From: Amphirosellinia nigrospora
Lineage: Eukaryota > Ascomycota > Sordariomycetes > Xylariales > Xylariaceae
Reading direction: 5' to 3'
Assembly: GCA_004123355.1 (NCBI GenBank)
Contig: SCHM01000001.1
Coordinates: 1,054,001 to 1,118,000, forward strand
Length of the DNA stretch: 64,000 nt
Shown piece by piece: positions 25,193 to 36,734 of this stretch; within the stretch, counting starts at the first letter, position 1; each line of letters begins with the position of its first letter. The position numbers were made by a program, and so were the translations under genes. The notes below the pieces were generated by a model that was not told the origin of the DNA, did no database searches, and saw nothing but the letters and a program-made list of their open reading frames with translations.

Positions 25193-25704
25193 ATGTCTAT
25201 CGGATTGGACAGAGCTCGCGTCAGTGAGAATGCAAGACTTCATATCAGCCAATCATACCATCACGGCGATATATTCAATCATTATTCGATCAGCCCTTAC
25301 GTTTTATGGGATACAACCCTGGTCCCAGATACAATTCCCGTGCAGAAGGGCTTAGGTCAGGAGCAGATTCCAGCCTAAGGAATATGTCCCCCTTTTCCAT
25401 CCCAAATGGACAAAGCCCGCATAGTTCACCCCGCCATGCGAGTTACTCAACGAATAGACGACTATTTCGTCATCGTTCTGAGCTAGAAAATAAGAAAATA
25501 TCGGAAACAAAGAATCAGAAGGCGATGGAAATTCACAAGAAGCATGGCTATGTCAAGGATTCCTCCAAACTTCTTCACATAGTGTGTACCAATGTACCGA
25601 AACTGATGGGACAAGAATACATACGCCTTGAGACAATTGAAGAAGATGTCCGTCAACGGGAGATCCGATTTCAGATTACCTGCGGGGAGGTCTCAGAGCA
25701 GTAG
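25193..25704 (+). CDS. Small hypothetical protein
   Basis: The first frame begins at ATG 25193 (MSIGLDRARVSENARLH) and stops at 25378. A second frame overlaps it and continues to TAG 25702-25704 through SSPRHASYSTNRRLFRHRS, KKISETKNQKAMEIHKKHG and EDVRQREIRFQITCG. A single indel near 25290-25310 would make one protein of about 165 residues. I do not recognise the family. The N-terminal ENARLHISQSYHHGDIF resembles short motifs often seen near fungal NLR and SesA proteins. The gene lies between two leftward genes of the recognition cluster. Whether it is coding is uncertain. Confidence 0.35.
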
Positions 25705-25738
25705 AGACTGCAAATGTGCTCTATTCTAGCGGCAATGG

Positions 25739-27341
25739 TCATCTGATTTTGAATATGACCTCAGGTAGGCATTGCGTATATTCAAAAGATGCCAAGGAGT
25801 AAACTGTGTCTTCTGTTCCAACAAGTCTCAGCCCCTCTTCAACACCATACGTCCGTCCTGTGATATGCCTCCCAACAAGAACGAAATGGTCTCCGACGGA
25901 CTGGAGATGAACTGGTAGTGGACAAGACCTGAGGATGCACACTAGGTCCCCCTTTTTGGGAATATCCGAGCGATGATAGGCTTGAGAGAACTTCGAAAGG
26001 CTCATGGCGCCGGACGCGATCGTTTCCAGCCAGTCGCGCTTGGAGACTGCTCCTATAATGCGGCCCTGGACCATCAGCTCGCTACGGCATTGTGATACGC
26101 GGGGGAGATCTTTCTCATCCCAAGAGAGCTGCGCAATCTCTTCGCTGAGCTTGGCGAACTCCCCGCCCACGTCCCATCGTCGTTGTTTGAAGGACCAGTC
26201 TGGTACCCAGCTCGGAAGATCCATCTTTGTGCTGTTCGCAAAGGTAATGACCTTCAACGACTTGGTTAGCATAATGCAGTTAGTAGCAAATCTCTTGTAC
26301 AGTTCCTCCACTGCGATGGTATAGTCCGGATAAGGAATTAATGTGCTGGCATCGGATGCTAGAGCTAGCCTTGAGTAGAGCATGTCCCTGGGATCAAAAC
26401 ACCCGTAGTAATGTCTTGATTGCTCCAAGACTTCGAGGAGAGTCTCTCTGCGGCCATGGCCAAGAGATGCAAATTCCTCTAGCGAATACAAGTCTCGCTG
26501 TCTAACGTGGCCGCTATATGCCGTTTTTAAATAAGATCGGTATTCTGCGAGCTCCCTTAGGGATTCGGTGTTTTCAAAAACGGTGTCTAAGTTCTGCCAG
26601 AGCTCGGCGATGGATCGGAGGTCAACTGTCCTGGTGCCACAACACACCAGGATTGATTTTGCTAATGTCAGCTCTTGAAGAATCCACGCTCTGGTCCAAT
26701 ACCCGCCAGTCATGAATTTTAAAAGCTTCCCAGGACTACCGGAGTGAAGCTCTGAGAGGGATCCTTTGCGAGTTTGTTGGCAGAATCTAAGACAATATTC
26801 GTCGTTTCGTTCGGTGAGCCAATCATCGCGAGGACTTCAGTAGCTTGACTGTAAATGTCGCCCATGCGAGATACTTGCTCACTCTTCTCACTGAGGTCCG
26901 ACTGATTGATGCAGAGCGTATCGATCCACAATAGATGCCTTCCATGCTGCTCATCTAAAGTTAGCCCCGCGACGGCAACTTCCCACGAGGCGCATGAGTT
27001 ACCTTGAGAGCTAGGCTAAGTATGTTGGCAACTTTGTCAGAGACTACCACTAGCTCTCCGTTGATCTGAATGGGTTTCGGACGGGCGTCATAATCTCCAT
27101 ACCATAGCCTATCTTGCTCGTTCCAGGTGTACGAGATCGCAGCGAATGGCGGGGTGCTCCGCAGAGGATGGTGATGCAGGCTAGTGACGAGGCATCCCTG
27201 GCTATCGCGACCTTCCACATTTAGAATGCGAAACTCGCCAGTATCTACAGGCTGATAGATTTTTTTTAGCTCCGAAATGCCGTGGCCATGTTGCAGCTTT
27301 GGCTGGTACGGTAGCTCCGGGAAGAGAGCTTGAAAAGACAT
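25739..27341 (-). CDS. HET-domain (heterokaryon incompatibility) protein
   Basis: HET-domain proteins (PF06985) trigger growth arrest or cell death when incompatible fungal cells fuse. The start ATG is 27341 (MSFQALFPELPYQPKL). The three conserved HET blocks are present: FAAISYTWNEQ; then, after a 48 bp intron (26955-27002), LLWIDTLCINQSDLSEKSEQVSRM and IYSQATEVLAMIG; then YWTRAWILQELTLAK. The C-terminal half (FDPRDMLYSRLALA, LPSWVPDWS, GDLVCILRSCPLPVHL, GRTYGVEEG) is typical of large HET proteins. Two frame adjustments are needed: one G at the exon 1 donor, and one at the TTTTAAAA run near 26722. The product is roughly 500 residues. It lies next to an NLR and a SesA-like gene, which supports a role in non-self recognition. 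Confidence 0.87.
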
Positions 27342-29497
27342 TAGCAACCGAAGGTTTGGGGACAAATGTCTCGCTCAACGCTGAATAACGAACACACAAA
27401 TCCACCTTAGCATTTGTGGTGCTTGGCAGGTGGCGCTAACTTTGGTTGTCTAGATAATCGACTCAGGTTGGGCCTGAGCTGAAAGCGGCATGGTTCGGGT
27501 GGAAATGACATTGCAAAGCAGAGTTAGGGGCTTTCGATGTAAAGACCCAGGCGAATGTATGCCAGGTAGTCGGCACCCTATTAAAACATCGAGTCGAATG
27601 ATTAGAGTAAATTACGATGTTGCAAGCTAAAACGATGAGTATCTTGTGTCTAACGTTGTATCATGTCGATGCCGACTGCACTTTGGACTGCCCACAGCAA
27701 CAATTTCAAGGTTGAATCCTCTCATCGATACACTCCACCTTGTATCACTTAGTAGTGGGTGGGGGTCAGTTGGTTGAGCTAACGAGGTAACTGTCTATCT
27801 AGGAGTGACCGCTAGTGAGTATAAACGACTTCATACAAAGAGACCAAGACTCGTTGCATGACACATGCCTTGTCCCAAATATGCATAGAAGCAGCCGGTA
27901 ATCACTCACAAGTCTATACCAGCAGCTTGGATTATGACGTTTACGTACTTCACCTTCATTTCCTGAGACAGTGCCATGAGCCACCCAAAACCCTAGATGG
28001 CGGTTACCTTGGAGAGCTGAGCCATCTAGAAGAAATAGAAGGGATAATATTTAATATAGCCTCGTGTAGTGCGTGCCCTTTCAAGGAAGCCTACAACCGG
28101 AGGTTCGAGCCCTGTGTATAAACAAGGAGTGAAAGCAAAGTCACGTTCGTTGAAGGGAGAAATAGGAAATCAGAGATCCTATAGACCCCAAAGAGATTAT
28201 TAGCTTATCACGCTGAATTCAAAGAGAACAGGGTTCATGTACCCTAAGCGCTATTACTAATGTATAACCGTACTGATAGGCTCCTAATTAAGCTTAAAGC
28301 TAGCTTGGGGCAGTTAAATCGAATCTAGGCTGGTGGGTCGTCGTGGGGGGTAGATTTCGAAGTACTGGTATATAAGTAGCAAGCAACCCGCTCAAAAATG
28401 CCTAGCAGCGCCAGAATGAGTTTTTGATCGAGCATGGTAAGTGTTGTTCCCTACAGCATATAAGGTCAAACCCATGATCGTCTCCGATAGCTTGTTAATT
28501 GGATTGGGCAAAGTAAAGATATAAGAACATATAGTCTAACACCTTCAAGTTTTATTAACATATTACCAGGTCGGTGTTTGGCCACATTTAAATAAACATA
28601 GTATATAGGCAACATGAACAAATTTTACGGGATCTAGCAAATGCTTACCCGAGCTCCAGCAATCTATAGTTTCGCATTGTTACAAGCTGCTTCGCTGATG
28701 TAAGGTCCCTTCAGGGATTAGCCCTATAACCAGACCCACTTGGTATTTGCTCCGTGGGTCACAATACAAGAGGGGGGGGGGGGTTCTAGACTAGTATCCC
28801 TTTGAATGCTGTATCAACCTGTATGTTTTACCGATCAAATTGTTATCCGAGTATCGTGTTCTATTTCGTGATGTTGATCTAGTACGAGTAGGCCGCTGTT
28901 CAAACTGGTCTAGTTTTTAAGCCGCAGAGCTGAGGTAGCATCTAAATGGATATATATGTACGGGCCATTGGCCTCCCGGAGCTATTCCGCGGCGGTCCGT
29001 GGAGTCCCGTGGCGTTCTATGATGATCATCGCTGGTGTCTTGGCACTTGGAAGGTGGTGGGAGCCTCTATGAGATGAGAATATATAAATACCTTTCAGTT
29101 GTTGTCATCGTTACTCGAGTTCCTGATGTGTTACCAAGGCTGTGCCACTAGGCATAACTACCTCGCTAAATGTTGGTACACGATACCTAACATGTCGAGC
29201 CATCAGTACCTTCGTTACATCATTACTTTGCTTTCGTGCCATAAAATCACTTATCCACTTAGTGTGTCCTGTTCTTTTCAAGCTACAATAGAATAGTTGG
29301 TTAGCTTTTATCAGCCTAACTCACATTTACACGGCACTCAACATGTCTACTATTGAGAATCCTGGGTTGGAAGTAGAAATAGATACTTGTTGTGGCACGA
29401 AGGTCCTTGAAACCACATTCGCGAAAGCTATTTGACTATATACAGGGGTGTCTTTTTGGCTACGGCTATAGGCCTGGTGACGCCTACGCCGGCAAAC
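27342..29497. other. Intergenic region, 2.2 kb
   Basis: No gene was recognised. The left part is the likely HET gene promoter. There is a run of 12 G residues at 28772-28783. A short box-B-like GGTTCGAGCC lies at about 28102, without a foldable tRNA around it. Confidence 0.6.
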
Positions 29498-30246
29498 TTA
29501 AGGCTGGATAAATCCCTTGGCCGACGCAGTCTTGATAGCATTGAAGTAGATAGTTGCCATCTTATTGTAACCCGCGTCATTGGGGTGGGTACCATCAGCC
29601 AAGTCTCCATCCTGAGGACCATCAGGTCCGTGGACCTCCGCCATCACAACCCTCCTGCCGTGGCTGATCCAGTTGTCCGCCAGGGCACGGATCTGGGTAT
29701 TGACGGTTTCGACGCGTTGCTCGGTAGGGCCATCACGATTCATGGTCAATGTCGACAAGATGACAGTGGCTTCAGGGACGATCGTGAAAATCCCGTTGAG
29801 GAGGTCGTTTAGGCGGTTGCCGGCGTTGTTGATGTCATAAGTTTGGAGGCAGTCGTTGGTGCCTGCGTTGAGGATGATGACGTTGGGTGGTAAGCTGGCA
29901 CATCATATCCGGCCTGATATTTGATTTGATCAATCCGATACCCGTTGAACCCATCCATGTCAGGGTCCTTCATAGTGCCAGCCTGCTGACTGCCGACCAT
30001 ATCGACCTTGAACCCAGCGCCCAGAAGATCGTTGTAAAGATCATTCCGGTACCCATTGTTATCACTTGAGAGGTAGCCTCTGGTGATCGAGTCTCCAAGG
30101 GGCATCAGCTTCAAGGGAACTGACTGGCCTTTTGGCGTGTCAGTACAAGAAGCCTAAGCTAGTCTGCATGTTGATGACTTACCAGCCACTGCCAAGATAG
30201 ACCCAGACAGCACTAGCAGCTGCTTGAAATAGGAAACTGGAGCCAT
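29498..30246 (-). CDS. Secreted SGNH/GDSL hydrolase (CE3-like esterase)
   Basis: This is a single-domain SGNH hydrolase resembling fungal CE3 acetyl xylan esterases. The ATG is at 30246. Exon 1 encodes a signal peptide (MAPVSYFKQLLVLSGSILAVA). Intron 30129-30182 is 54 bp. The mature part has block I LMPLGDSITRG with the nucleophilic Ser, the oxyanion Asn in NAGTND, and the catalytic pair in DGTHPND near the C-terminus, ending GFIQP. A one-base break lies at 29892-29897 (CACCCAACG, where one more C restores PNVIILNAGTND). The corrected length is about 230 residues, as expected. It is the first of a series of secreted hydrolases in the window. The substrate is likely an acetylated polysaccharide, but that is inference. 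Confidence 0.88.
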
Positions 30247-33200
30247 GGTATATGTAGATCTTGAGTTGAATTGCTTAAAGATCAGCGGCGCAACTATACT
30301 GTGGAATGTATAGCGAGAACGATGGTATGCGAAGAGTCGATCAACTTGAATATCACTCACTTGAGTGAAGTGAGAAGATCTTATATACGCGAACAGGATT
30401 CCCTGTGACATCGGCCCTTGTATCGCACATGATGTGCCTCCTTGACCCTATTTCGAAACATCACGAAGTGGATGTCCTGACAGTCAACGACTTAGCCCAT
30501 AGTAGGCAAACGGTAGATACAATTATGCATAACACAGGCTCCGGACAAAGGGATGGCATGGATCACGGGCTAACCGTGAGGCGCTGGTAACGTTCCGTTA
30601 TCGCACCGCAGAAAACCCGACGCCAGAGATTTGCATACGAAGCAAGTGTTTGGCTTAACCCTCTATAGGCCATATCGGTGATAGCGCGCACGCGGTAGAG
30701 GGGTTTCGGCAGTGAGGCTGCAGCATTAAGCATATTTGCCTTCCCGATTCGTGATGACGCAGTTACTTGGGTGCGGGGAGACAGATTTGGTTAAAAAACA
30801 AGGAACTCGTGCAGGTGATGTGCGCTTACGCAACCTGCCGAAACAGCGACGAGTCTCGCCATAGACTGTAAGTTGAAAAACGACTGTGGCGGTGACTTCA
30901 AAGTCTTATTGGTAGTTCCCAACGTTCTGCAAACATCTAAAGGGGAAATGATAGACAGTAAGAGCTCTCAATCCGTTAGGTAGTTAGGGTTTGCAGCAGG
31001 CTACAGCTAGGCTTTCTTCTGAGCGATTCCGCCGTACTGCTCTACTTCACAATTAAAACTAACACTGACCTATAACAAATACACCGAAGCAAATTCCTTG
31101 TACCGCTCATTGTGCAAGCGTCATTACTGTATCCCTTCGATGTCACGCGAAGCAGTATTTGTGTTGAAATTCAACAGTTTTTGGCACCCCTGCCGTTGAG
31201 TGGAGGACAAGAGTAAATGGCGTAACGGAGACGTCCCGCATTGCTTGCAGGTCAAGTGCCGACGATGTTCATTTATCGACTGTATACTAAGAAATGAAGA
31301 GCTAGCAAGATCGTGCTCAGAAATGGTTGCGTGGTCCTATTCTAAGACTCTTCCTACTCAACGAAATCTTCTACTGCCACAGCTGTTGTATGCGTTATAC
31401 TTCATAAAATACCTGATAGTTTGCGCTGTAGTGTAAGTAGTGGCACTTTCCAGCTGAATCGAAGTACTTACAAATAGTTAGTATACCTGTATTAATCTTC
31501 TTTTTATCAGTTGTCGTTTCGTGTCGGATGTCGGGCGGGATGGGCGCCGTGGCTCATTTGGTCGAGCGCCCCCCTAAGCGCATCTTCTGACCTACACGAC
31601 CCTTTTGCACAAGCGGCTAGTGAATTTAGTATCTCTGGTCCGTTGTAATGATCAGCAACCAGCCCTCTCTAGCTAATACGCCACCAATAACATTCGAAAA
31701 GGTGCTTCTGTTCCTTTCTAAGTACGTAGGCGAAACATTCGGCACGTTGGTGCCGTCAACAGGGCCGATAAGTTCTCGTAACAAGGATCCTCTACCGCCT
31801 GGCACGTGGTCATCTCCTTTTTAGAGTCCCCTGCCCGTTTTTTGCGTGGGGGTTGAGTAACCTCAGAGGCGATGGCATAGTAACCAGAATAAGGTCTTTT
31901 GTTAGCTAGATAGCGTTAGATTGCATAAGTAATTCCCCGGCCCACATCAAGAGATTTGCATGTTAGATATAGACTACTGGGTGTGATTAACGGGCCAATC
32001 AGGGATGTGCAAGGCTCGCATTCGCTACACGTTTTAGGAAAGGCAGAACTGTAATCGATATCGAGTATAGCACAACACGTAGCTCACATTTGGGATTTCT
32101 GGACTATACGATGTACCTAGTGTAATGCCTAAGAGGTAGCACTCTAGATTTGCCGCTATCTAAGACAGGTTAGCTTTGCTTCGATCGTTCAATCCGTTAG
32201 CGTCCGGCGATATGGAGCCGATAGGGTCCGTCAGAGCCCGGAGCTCTATTCTCATCGGCTTCGGGTATCTTTCGCATATGTCTTGTGCATATCTTGCGGT
32301 CCTGAATTTACTGAACATGCCTATAATCGCCTAAGTAGCCGGTAGTTCGCCCGTTCCAGATGTTGAACTCTTAGTCTAGCCTGTTTGACCTCGAAAACGG
32401 ATTGCAAAATTTCTTGCGGGATAAGCGTGGGTTTTCGTATATGATACTTGTTGGGGTAAAATACCACTCCATTATCTTCATCGTGTTTGCTAGGCCTTTC
32501 TTGGACGGTTTGAAAAACTCGTCGATGAGGCAAATCCATAATTAGGCAATGAAAGCACCAGCCCGGCTTTCTACACAAAGAGGATTTTGTTGCATGAATA
32601 TTCAAGATCTAAACCTTATCAAAGCTGAAACAGCAGGCTAGGATACAAATTCATATATGATGGGATAACGGTGCCCATAGCTAGTGACCGTAGCATGATT
32701 AGGTGTACAATTCTGTGTTAAACGAATCCGCAGCGCACTACTTTCATCACTGTTTGTCAACAATGAATCAGGGGCGTATAATTGTTGGGCAGTCAAGGGA
32801 GAGTATAGCCTCTTGCGTCAACATCAGGTGACGGACTGCCTCATACATACGCCGAGAGCATGTACTCCACAAATCAATTCATGCACGTAGTTTCAAGAAT
32901 GCGCAAACAATTACAATTTGCAATACCAGAGGGTGTCCGTATATTCCTGCCTGGGCAGCTCGGCCATTTCTCTTTAGTAACTCCGGACAGCCGTAACCGG
33001 TGAGCGATCCGGCTTCTTCTCCGGGCTAGCTCTTTGAGGGCTTGTCCTGGCTTTCTATACGTGGAATTATGATTCTAACCGGAATGTGCCATGGTGTTTC
33101 CTTGCCAAATAGTGATAATGCCAGCATTCACAAGCTATAGCCAAGATCTGGGGTACATGAAAACACTATCAGAACCTGAACTCCACTACTGGTGGATTCA

Positions 33201-33558
33201 TACATATACTCTAGTACCCAAATATTATTCATTGCTCAATGTTTTAATGAAAGATAAGCTCAATTAGAATAACGGTATCAGATTAAGTGATAAGTAACAG
33301 TAGGACATAGATGGTTAGATCTTTTATAGCAGAGGTATGGTCTTTTGAAACTTGGAGACCTTGCTGAGGCCGCATATTAGATTTTTGACTGCATCAAGTA
33401 TATTCATGTGCTATGGACTACGGTAACGACTGTGGTAGAACTATGATAAAGACTGTGATAATGACTGCTGTGACGGCTGCGGCGTCCCAATTGACAGAAT
33501 GAATGGATAGTATCGCAGCCCATATAGCCTCCCATCAAGGCTTAGAGACGCTGGGTTA
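30247..33558. other. Intergenic region, 3.3 kb
   Basis: No gene is supportable. An open frame of 94 codons on the minus strand (32321-32605) has no family resemblance I can name. A hairpin with GGGCGC/GCGCCC arms lies at 31542-31571 and includes a tRNA D-arm-like sequence (GCTC-ATTTGGTC-GAGC), but no full cloverleaf can be drawn. Confidence 0.55.
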
Positions 33559-35088
33559 CTATTGCAGAATCCATCGCTGAGCAGCCCCGCCGTTCCAACC
33601 CCACTGGATCAATGGAGCACCGTTGGCTGCGAAGGAACCGCCGTCTAAAGCTAGCTGACTCTGCTGGTTCCAGATCTTGTAAGTACCGTCAGACTGTTGG
33701 TCAATCCACCAACGTTGGTTGGTTTCGCGGCTGGGTTGCCACTGGACCATCGTGGTATTTTGAGTAGTGGTTCCGCCGGGGCAATCGATCGCCTGCCAGG
33801 TTCCAAGGTTGATGATGTTCCAGGAAGTGTCTGAATTCTGAGTGAGCTGCCACTTTTGGCTCTGACCACCGTTCAAGCCCCACTGGATGACTTTGTTGCC
33901 GTTGCCAAATGTACTGGCGCTGTCGATGACTTGTCCTGTTGCCTGGTTTTTGATGATATGGATGCCTCCAATGTTGTTCGGCTGGGTTACAGGGGTATAC
34001 TGGAGCCATGCCACCGCACTGACAAATTGGTTGGTGATCCAAGTGTTGACGCGTGGTGTAGGTTGATCCCATCCGTTCCATGCGATACCAAGATCGGTTC
34101 GTCGGCTCGCCAGAATAGCGTTGGCATTTTGTACGAACCACGAGTAATATGTACCCCACAGTTGGTTGTCTCGGACGAAGTTTCCAGCACCACGTGCCAC
34201 CTCGTCTGCCCAGGTGTGGGCATAGTCGTCAGTAACAGTATTGGTCAAGATACCATTATTGTTACCCGGCAACTTGTTCTTGACATAATCGAGAGCTCGC
34301 TGGGCATCGTTCTTGACGTTGGCGTCTCCCTGGATTTTCCAGATCAAGTTTGCGAAATCGATAAATGTTCCCTGATTATAGGCTGTCGGCCCGTCCGTGA
34401 CAGTTCCGTCCGGAGTGACGCAAGTTCTGACCAGCCCTGTGTTGAAGACATAGAGCTCGTTCCAAACCCAGTCGTAAATCTGTCGACACTTATTCAGGTA
34501 ATTCTGATCGTGTGTGCTCTGGTAAATCAAGCAAGCGACCTTCCCAAGGCTGTCGTTCGACAGGGCACACTTGGCGAGATCGGTTGTATACCCTTTGTTT
34601 TGTTCCCAGATGCCACCGCCATTGGACTGTGTGTCCCAGCCGCGGCCGAAGGCATAGTCGAACCCATTCTTGGCATTCGTGAGAAACGCTTGGTTCCCTG
34701 TGATTTGGTAGCCACGGATAAGGCCGAGAGTGAACCAGCCAATATCGTCGTTCCATCCGTCCCATTTCCATGGCCCTTCACCTGGCGGGTTCGTCACCTG
34801 CAACCAATAGGTCAACAGATTGTTGATCAAAGTCTTGGTGTTAGGGTCGCCAGTCCGCTCATAGTAATCCTCAACTGCGAGGATATCGAGTGAGGCCGAC
34901 CATGTTCCGTCTGGTGACGAGTCGTTCAAGCGTGACTTGTAGTAATAATTGCCGTTGTTGTTGATCAGAAAGACGTTGTTGAAGGCATTGTATACAGTGT
35001 CGGCGTCACCCTGTCCGAAGGCAGCTACGGTCTGAAGGGTAGCGGCAAGGCCTCCAAGTGCCAGCTTCACTCGTGTCGGAAGTCCCAT
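33559..35088 (-). CDS. GH76 endo-alpha-1,6-mannanase with C-terminal ricin-type lectin domain
   Basis: This is an intact intronless gene of 509 codons. A signal peptide (about residues 1-24, ending VAAFG) precedes a GH76 (alpha/alpha)6-barrel of about 345 residues. The adjacent catalytic aspartates are in GWNDDIGWF; GGGIWEQNKGYTTDLAK and HTWADEVARGAGNF are also typical. From about residue 370 to the end there is a ricin B / CBM13-like beta-trefoil with repeated QxW elements (VIQWGLNGGQSQKWQL, MVQWQPSRETNQRWWI, LIQWGWNGGAAQRWIL). GH76 enzymes cut alpha-1,6-mannan backbones, so the substrate is probably a fungal or yeast wall mannan, bound through the lectin. It is divergent from the GH35 gene across a 1.65 kb spacer. 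It is one of the few long genes here with no frame break. Confidence 0.95.
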   Translation of the reverse strand: MGLPTRVKLALGGLAATLQTVAAFGQGDADTVYNAFNNVFLINNNGNYYYKSRLNDSSPDGTWSASLDILAVEDYYERTGDPNTKTLINNLLTYWLQVTNPPGEGPWKWDGWNDDIGWFTLGLIRGYQITGNQAFLTNAKNGFDYAFGRGWDTQSNGGGIWEQNKGYTTDLAKCALSNDSLGKVACLIYQSTHDQNYLNKCRQIYDWVWNELYVFNTGLVRTCVTPDGTVTDGPTAYNQGTFIDFANLIWKIQGDANVKNDAQRALDYVKNKLPGNNNGILTNTVTDDYAHTWADEVARGAGNFVRDNQLWGTYYSWFVQNANAILASRRTDLGIAWNGWDQPTPRVNTWITNQFVSAVAWLQYTPVTQPNNIGGIHIIKNQATGQVIDSASTFGNGNKVIQWGLNGGQSQKWQLTQNSDTSWNIINLGTWQAIDCPGGTTTQNTTMVQWQPSRETNQRWWIDQQSDGTYKIWNQQSQLALDGGSFAANGAPLIQWGWNGGAAQRWILQ

Positions 35089-35830
35089 CGTAACTAGTTC
35101 TTGATCGACAATCTCTTGAGATCAAGCCTAAATTGTGGATGGGGGGCAGGTTTAAAGAAGCCTCTGGGTTGACGATCCAGGGAGGACACAAGGTCTTACG
35201 ATGACTTGAACCACGTAGATCACTTATATTAGATCCGAGGACATGTGGGTATATAGCTAGAGACTGGTCCACGAAGGCATCCGGCCCCTCATGTAACAAC
35301 AAAAGTCAATACAACCATACCATATCTCCTGACACCAGTTGTGTGCACACTATACTCTTGACTAGTCACCAGGCTGTTGAAGGCGTGAGTATTAATCGGA
35401 CCGAATTATATGAAGGGTGATGTCTTGAGTAGCTTCTTTGAGCAGCTTACTATCTTACGAAAGAATCCTCATCAGCAATTGGTGATAGAGGGGTTCTATA
35501 CTGGAGGTTTCAGCCTATGGACTAAAGGGGTGTAGCAATAGTATTCTATCCTGAAGTAGGTACGTGGGGGAAACGTTAACTGGGGCTATAGATCGAATGC
35601 ATTCCCACAAATACGGCACTTGGAGGTACACTAGTGCCGGAGAGGCCGGGGGTGGGGACGGCGCATACACGCTTCGTACCGCTTCGTATTGTGTGGAATC
35701 CTTCGTTAGGCCCGGAAAGAGAAACCCACCATACGCCGAGTAGGTGAAGAGGGTACTGACGGGGGTTTGATCGTGCCGAAACAGAACCCCACATGGACCA
35801 CTATACCGCCTACAGTATAGTGTCCCGCTA

Positions 35831-35842
35831 CCGGTCGACCGG
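35831..35842. promoter_or_regulatory. Perfect CCG/CGG palindrome
   Basis: CCGGTCGACCGG reads the same on both strands and sits between the divergent GH76 and GH35 genes. Paired CCG/CGG triplets are the usual target shape of fungal Zn2Cys6 activators. It is about 740 bp from the GH76 start and 890 bp from the GH35 start. No particular regulator can be named. Confidence 0.35.
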
Positions 35843-36078
35843 AAGCCCGACTGACCGACTGAGCACTTGACGCATGTGTAGGAGGATCTGCTTCCGCACA
35901 GGCACAGGCACGGCACAGACATACTATGTATGTAGGCATAGGCATGAAACGTGGATGCATCTTGCTTAGCGAAATGGAAGATGGAGTTGTATGCAGCCTT
36001 ATTCCATCCTAGAGCGGCACTTCACTTACACCCAGACCCCAGACCAGAACCTAGACCTGCATCCCCATCCTCATCCCC

Positions 36079-36096
36079 CCCCGCCCCCGCCTCCGC
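36079..36096. promoter_or_regulatory. Putative CreA/Mig1 site cluster
   Basis: Three adjacent six-base matches to CYCCRS, the complement of the SYGGRG carbon-catabolite repressor consensus, occur in 18 bp: CCCCGC (36079-36084), CCCCGC (36085-36090) and CTCCGC (36091-36096). They lie 640 bp upstream of the GH35 start. Confidence 0.4.
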
Positions 36097-36734
36097 CCTA
36101 AAGCGGCAGCACTAACTAAGGTACCATACAACGACATGCCTCTACTATACTACCGTATACTAGTATCCATGGGACAATGCTTTATTTTGCTTTAAGTCAT
36201 TACCTAAGAACTCTAATGGCGGGAGCCACTTGTGATGACACAATCCAGACCGCGCTAAATACTCAGTTCTAGCGTAGCCTCTGCTAAGTATTGTACAGCC
36301 TCTTCAACTCGTGTAGTCACCACCAACGTTTGCACGATATTGGAGCACAACTACTGGCCCAGGGCGTAGGATGTCTCTTCGGGCCTGCTTTTAGTAGATC
36401 GTTGCCGTTTCTGTCCGTCTAGCATGAGAGGAGTCGTATTCGCTCCGCAGTATCTTCGATACTATGCATAGTATTGAACGTTTGTGAATAACACCTTCCC
36501 ACTCTGTAACATTTCGGCGAAAATGTTGGAATTATATGACGTAGATTGTTGAGTGTTTGTGTGAATAACGCCTCCCTGCTCCGTAAAGTTTCTCTTACAC
36601 AATAACATACTACACGATGTATGTCTTCTTTTTCCGCTCGACCGTAAATCTCAAGAATACAAATGCGTCCATCGCCGTCGAGCTCTAAGTTTCATCTTTT
36701 CTAAGGCAGTCTTCTATCTCCTGTGCCTTTGAAG

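Larger units (their letters stand above)
35089..36734. promoter_or_regulatory. Shared divergent promoter region of GH76 and GH35 genes
   Basis: This 1.65 kb region lies between two divergent secreted glycosidase genes. It contains a perfect 12 bp palindrome, CCGGTCGACCGG (35831-35842), whose CCG/CGG content suits a Zn2Cys6 regulator. It also contains a C-rich cluster at 36079-36096 with three matches to the complement of the CreA/Mig1 consensus (CCCCGC twice, CTCCGC once). These are consensus matches only; binding is inferred. Open frames at 35515-35960 appear to be chance. Confidence 0.5.

Noticed and set aside
28040-28125. Box-B-like GGTTCGAGCC suggesting a tRNA or SINE
   Set aside because: No box A at the proper distance and no cloverleaf; a 10 bp match can occur by chance.
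28772-28783. Run of 12 G residues
   Set aside because: An isolated homopolymer with no companion feature. It only shows that long runs can survive in this assembly.
31542-31620. A possible tRNA gene beginning GGGCGCCGTGGCTCATTTGG
   Set aside because: The D-arm is good, but no anticodon arm, T-arm or pairing acceptor end can be drawn downstream.
33856-34893. Long plus-strand ORF of 345 codons
   Set aside because: It is antisense to the intact GH76 gene, whose family motifs are unambiguous.
35515-35960. Cys/Pro/Ser-rich overlapping ORFs on the minus strand
   Set aside because: They lie in the divergent GH76/GH35 promoter region and look like a by-product of local GC content.
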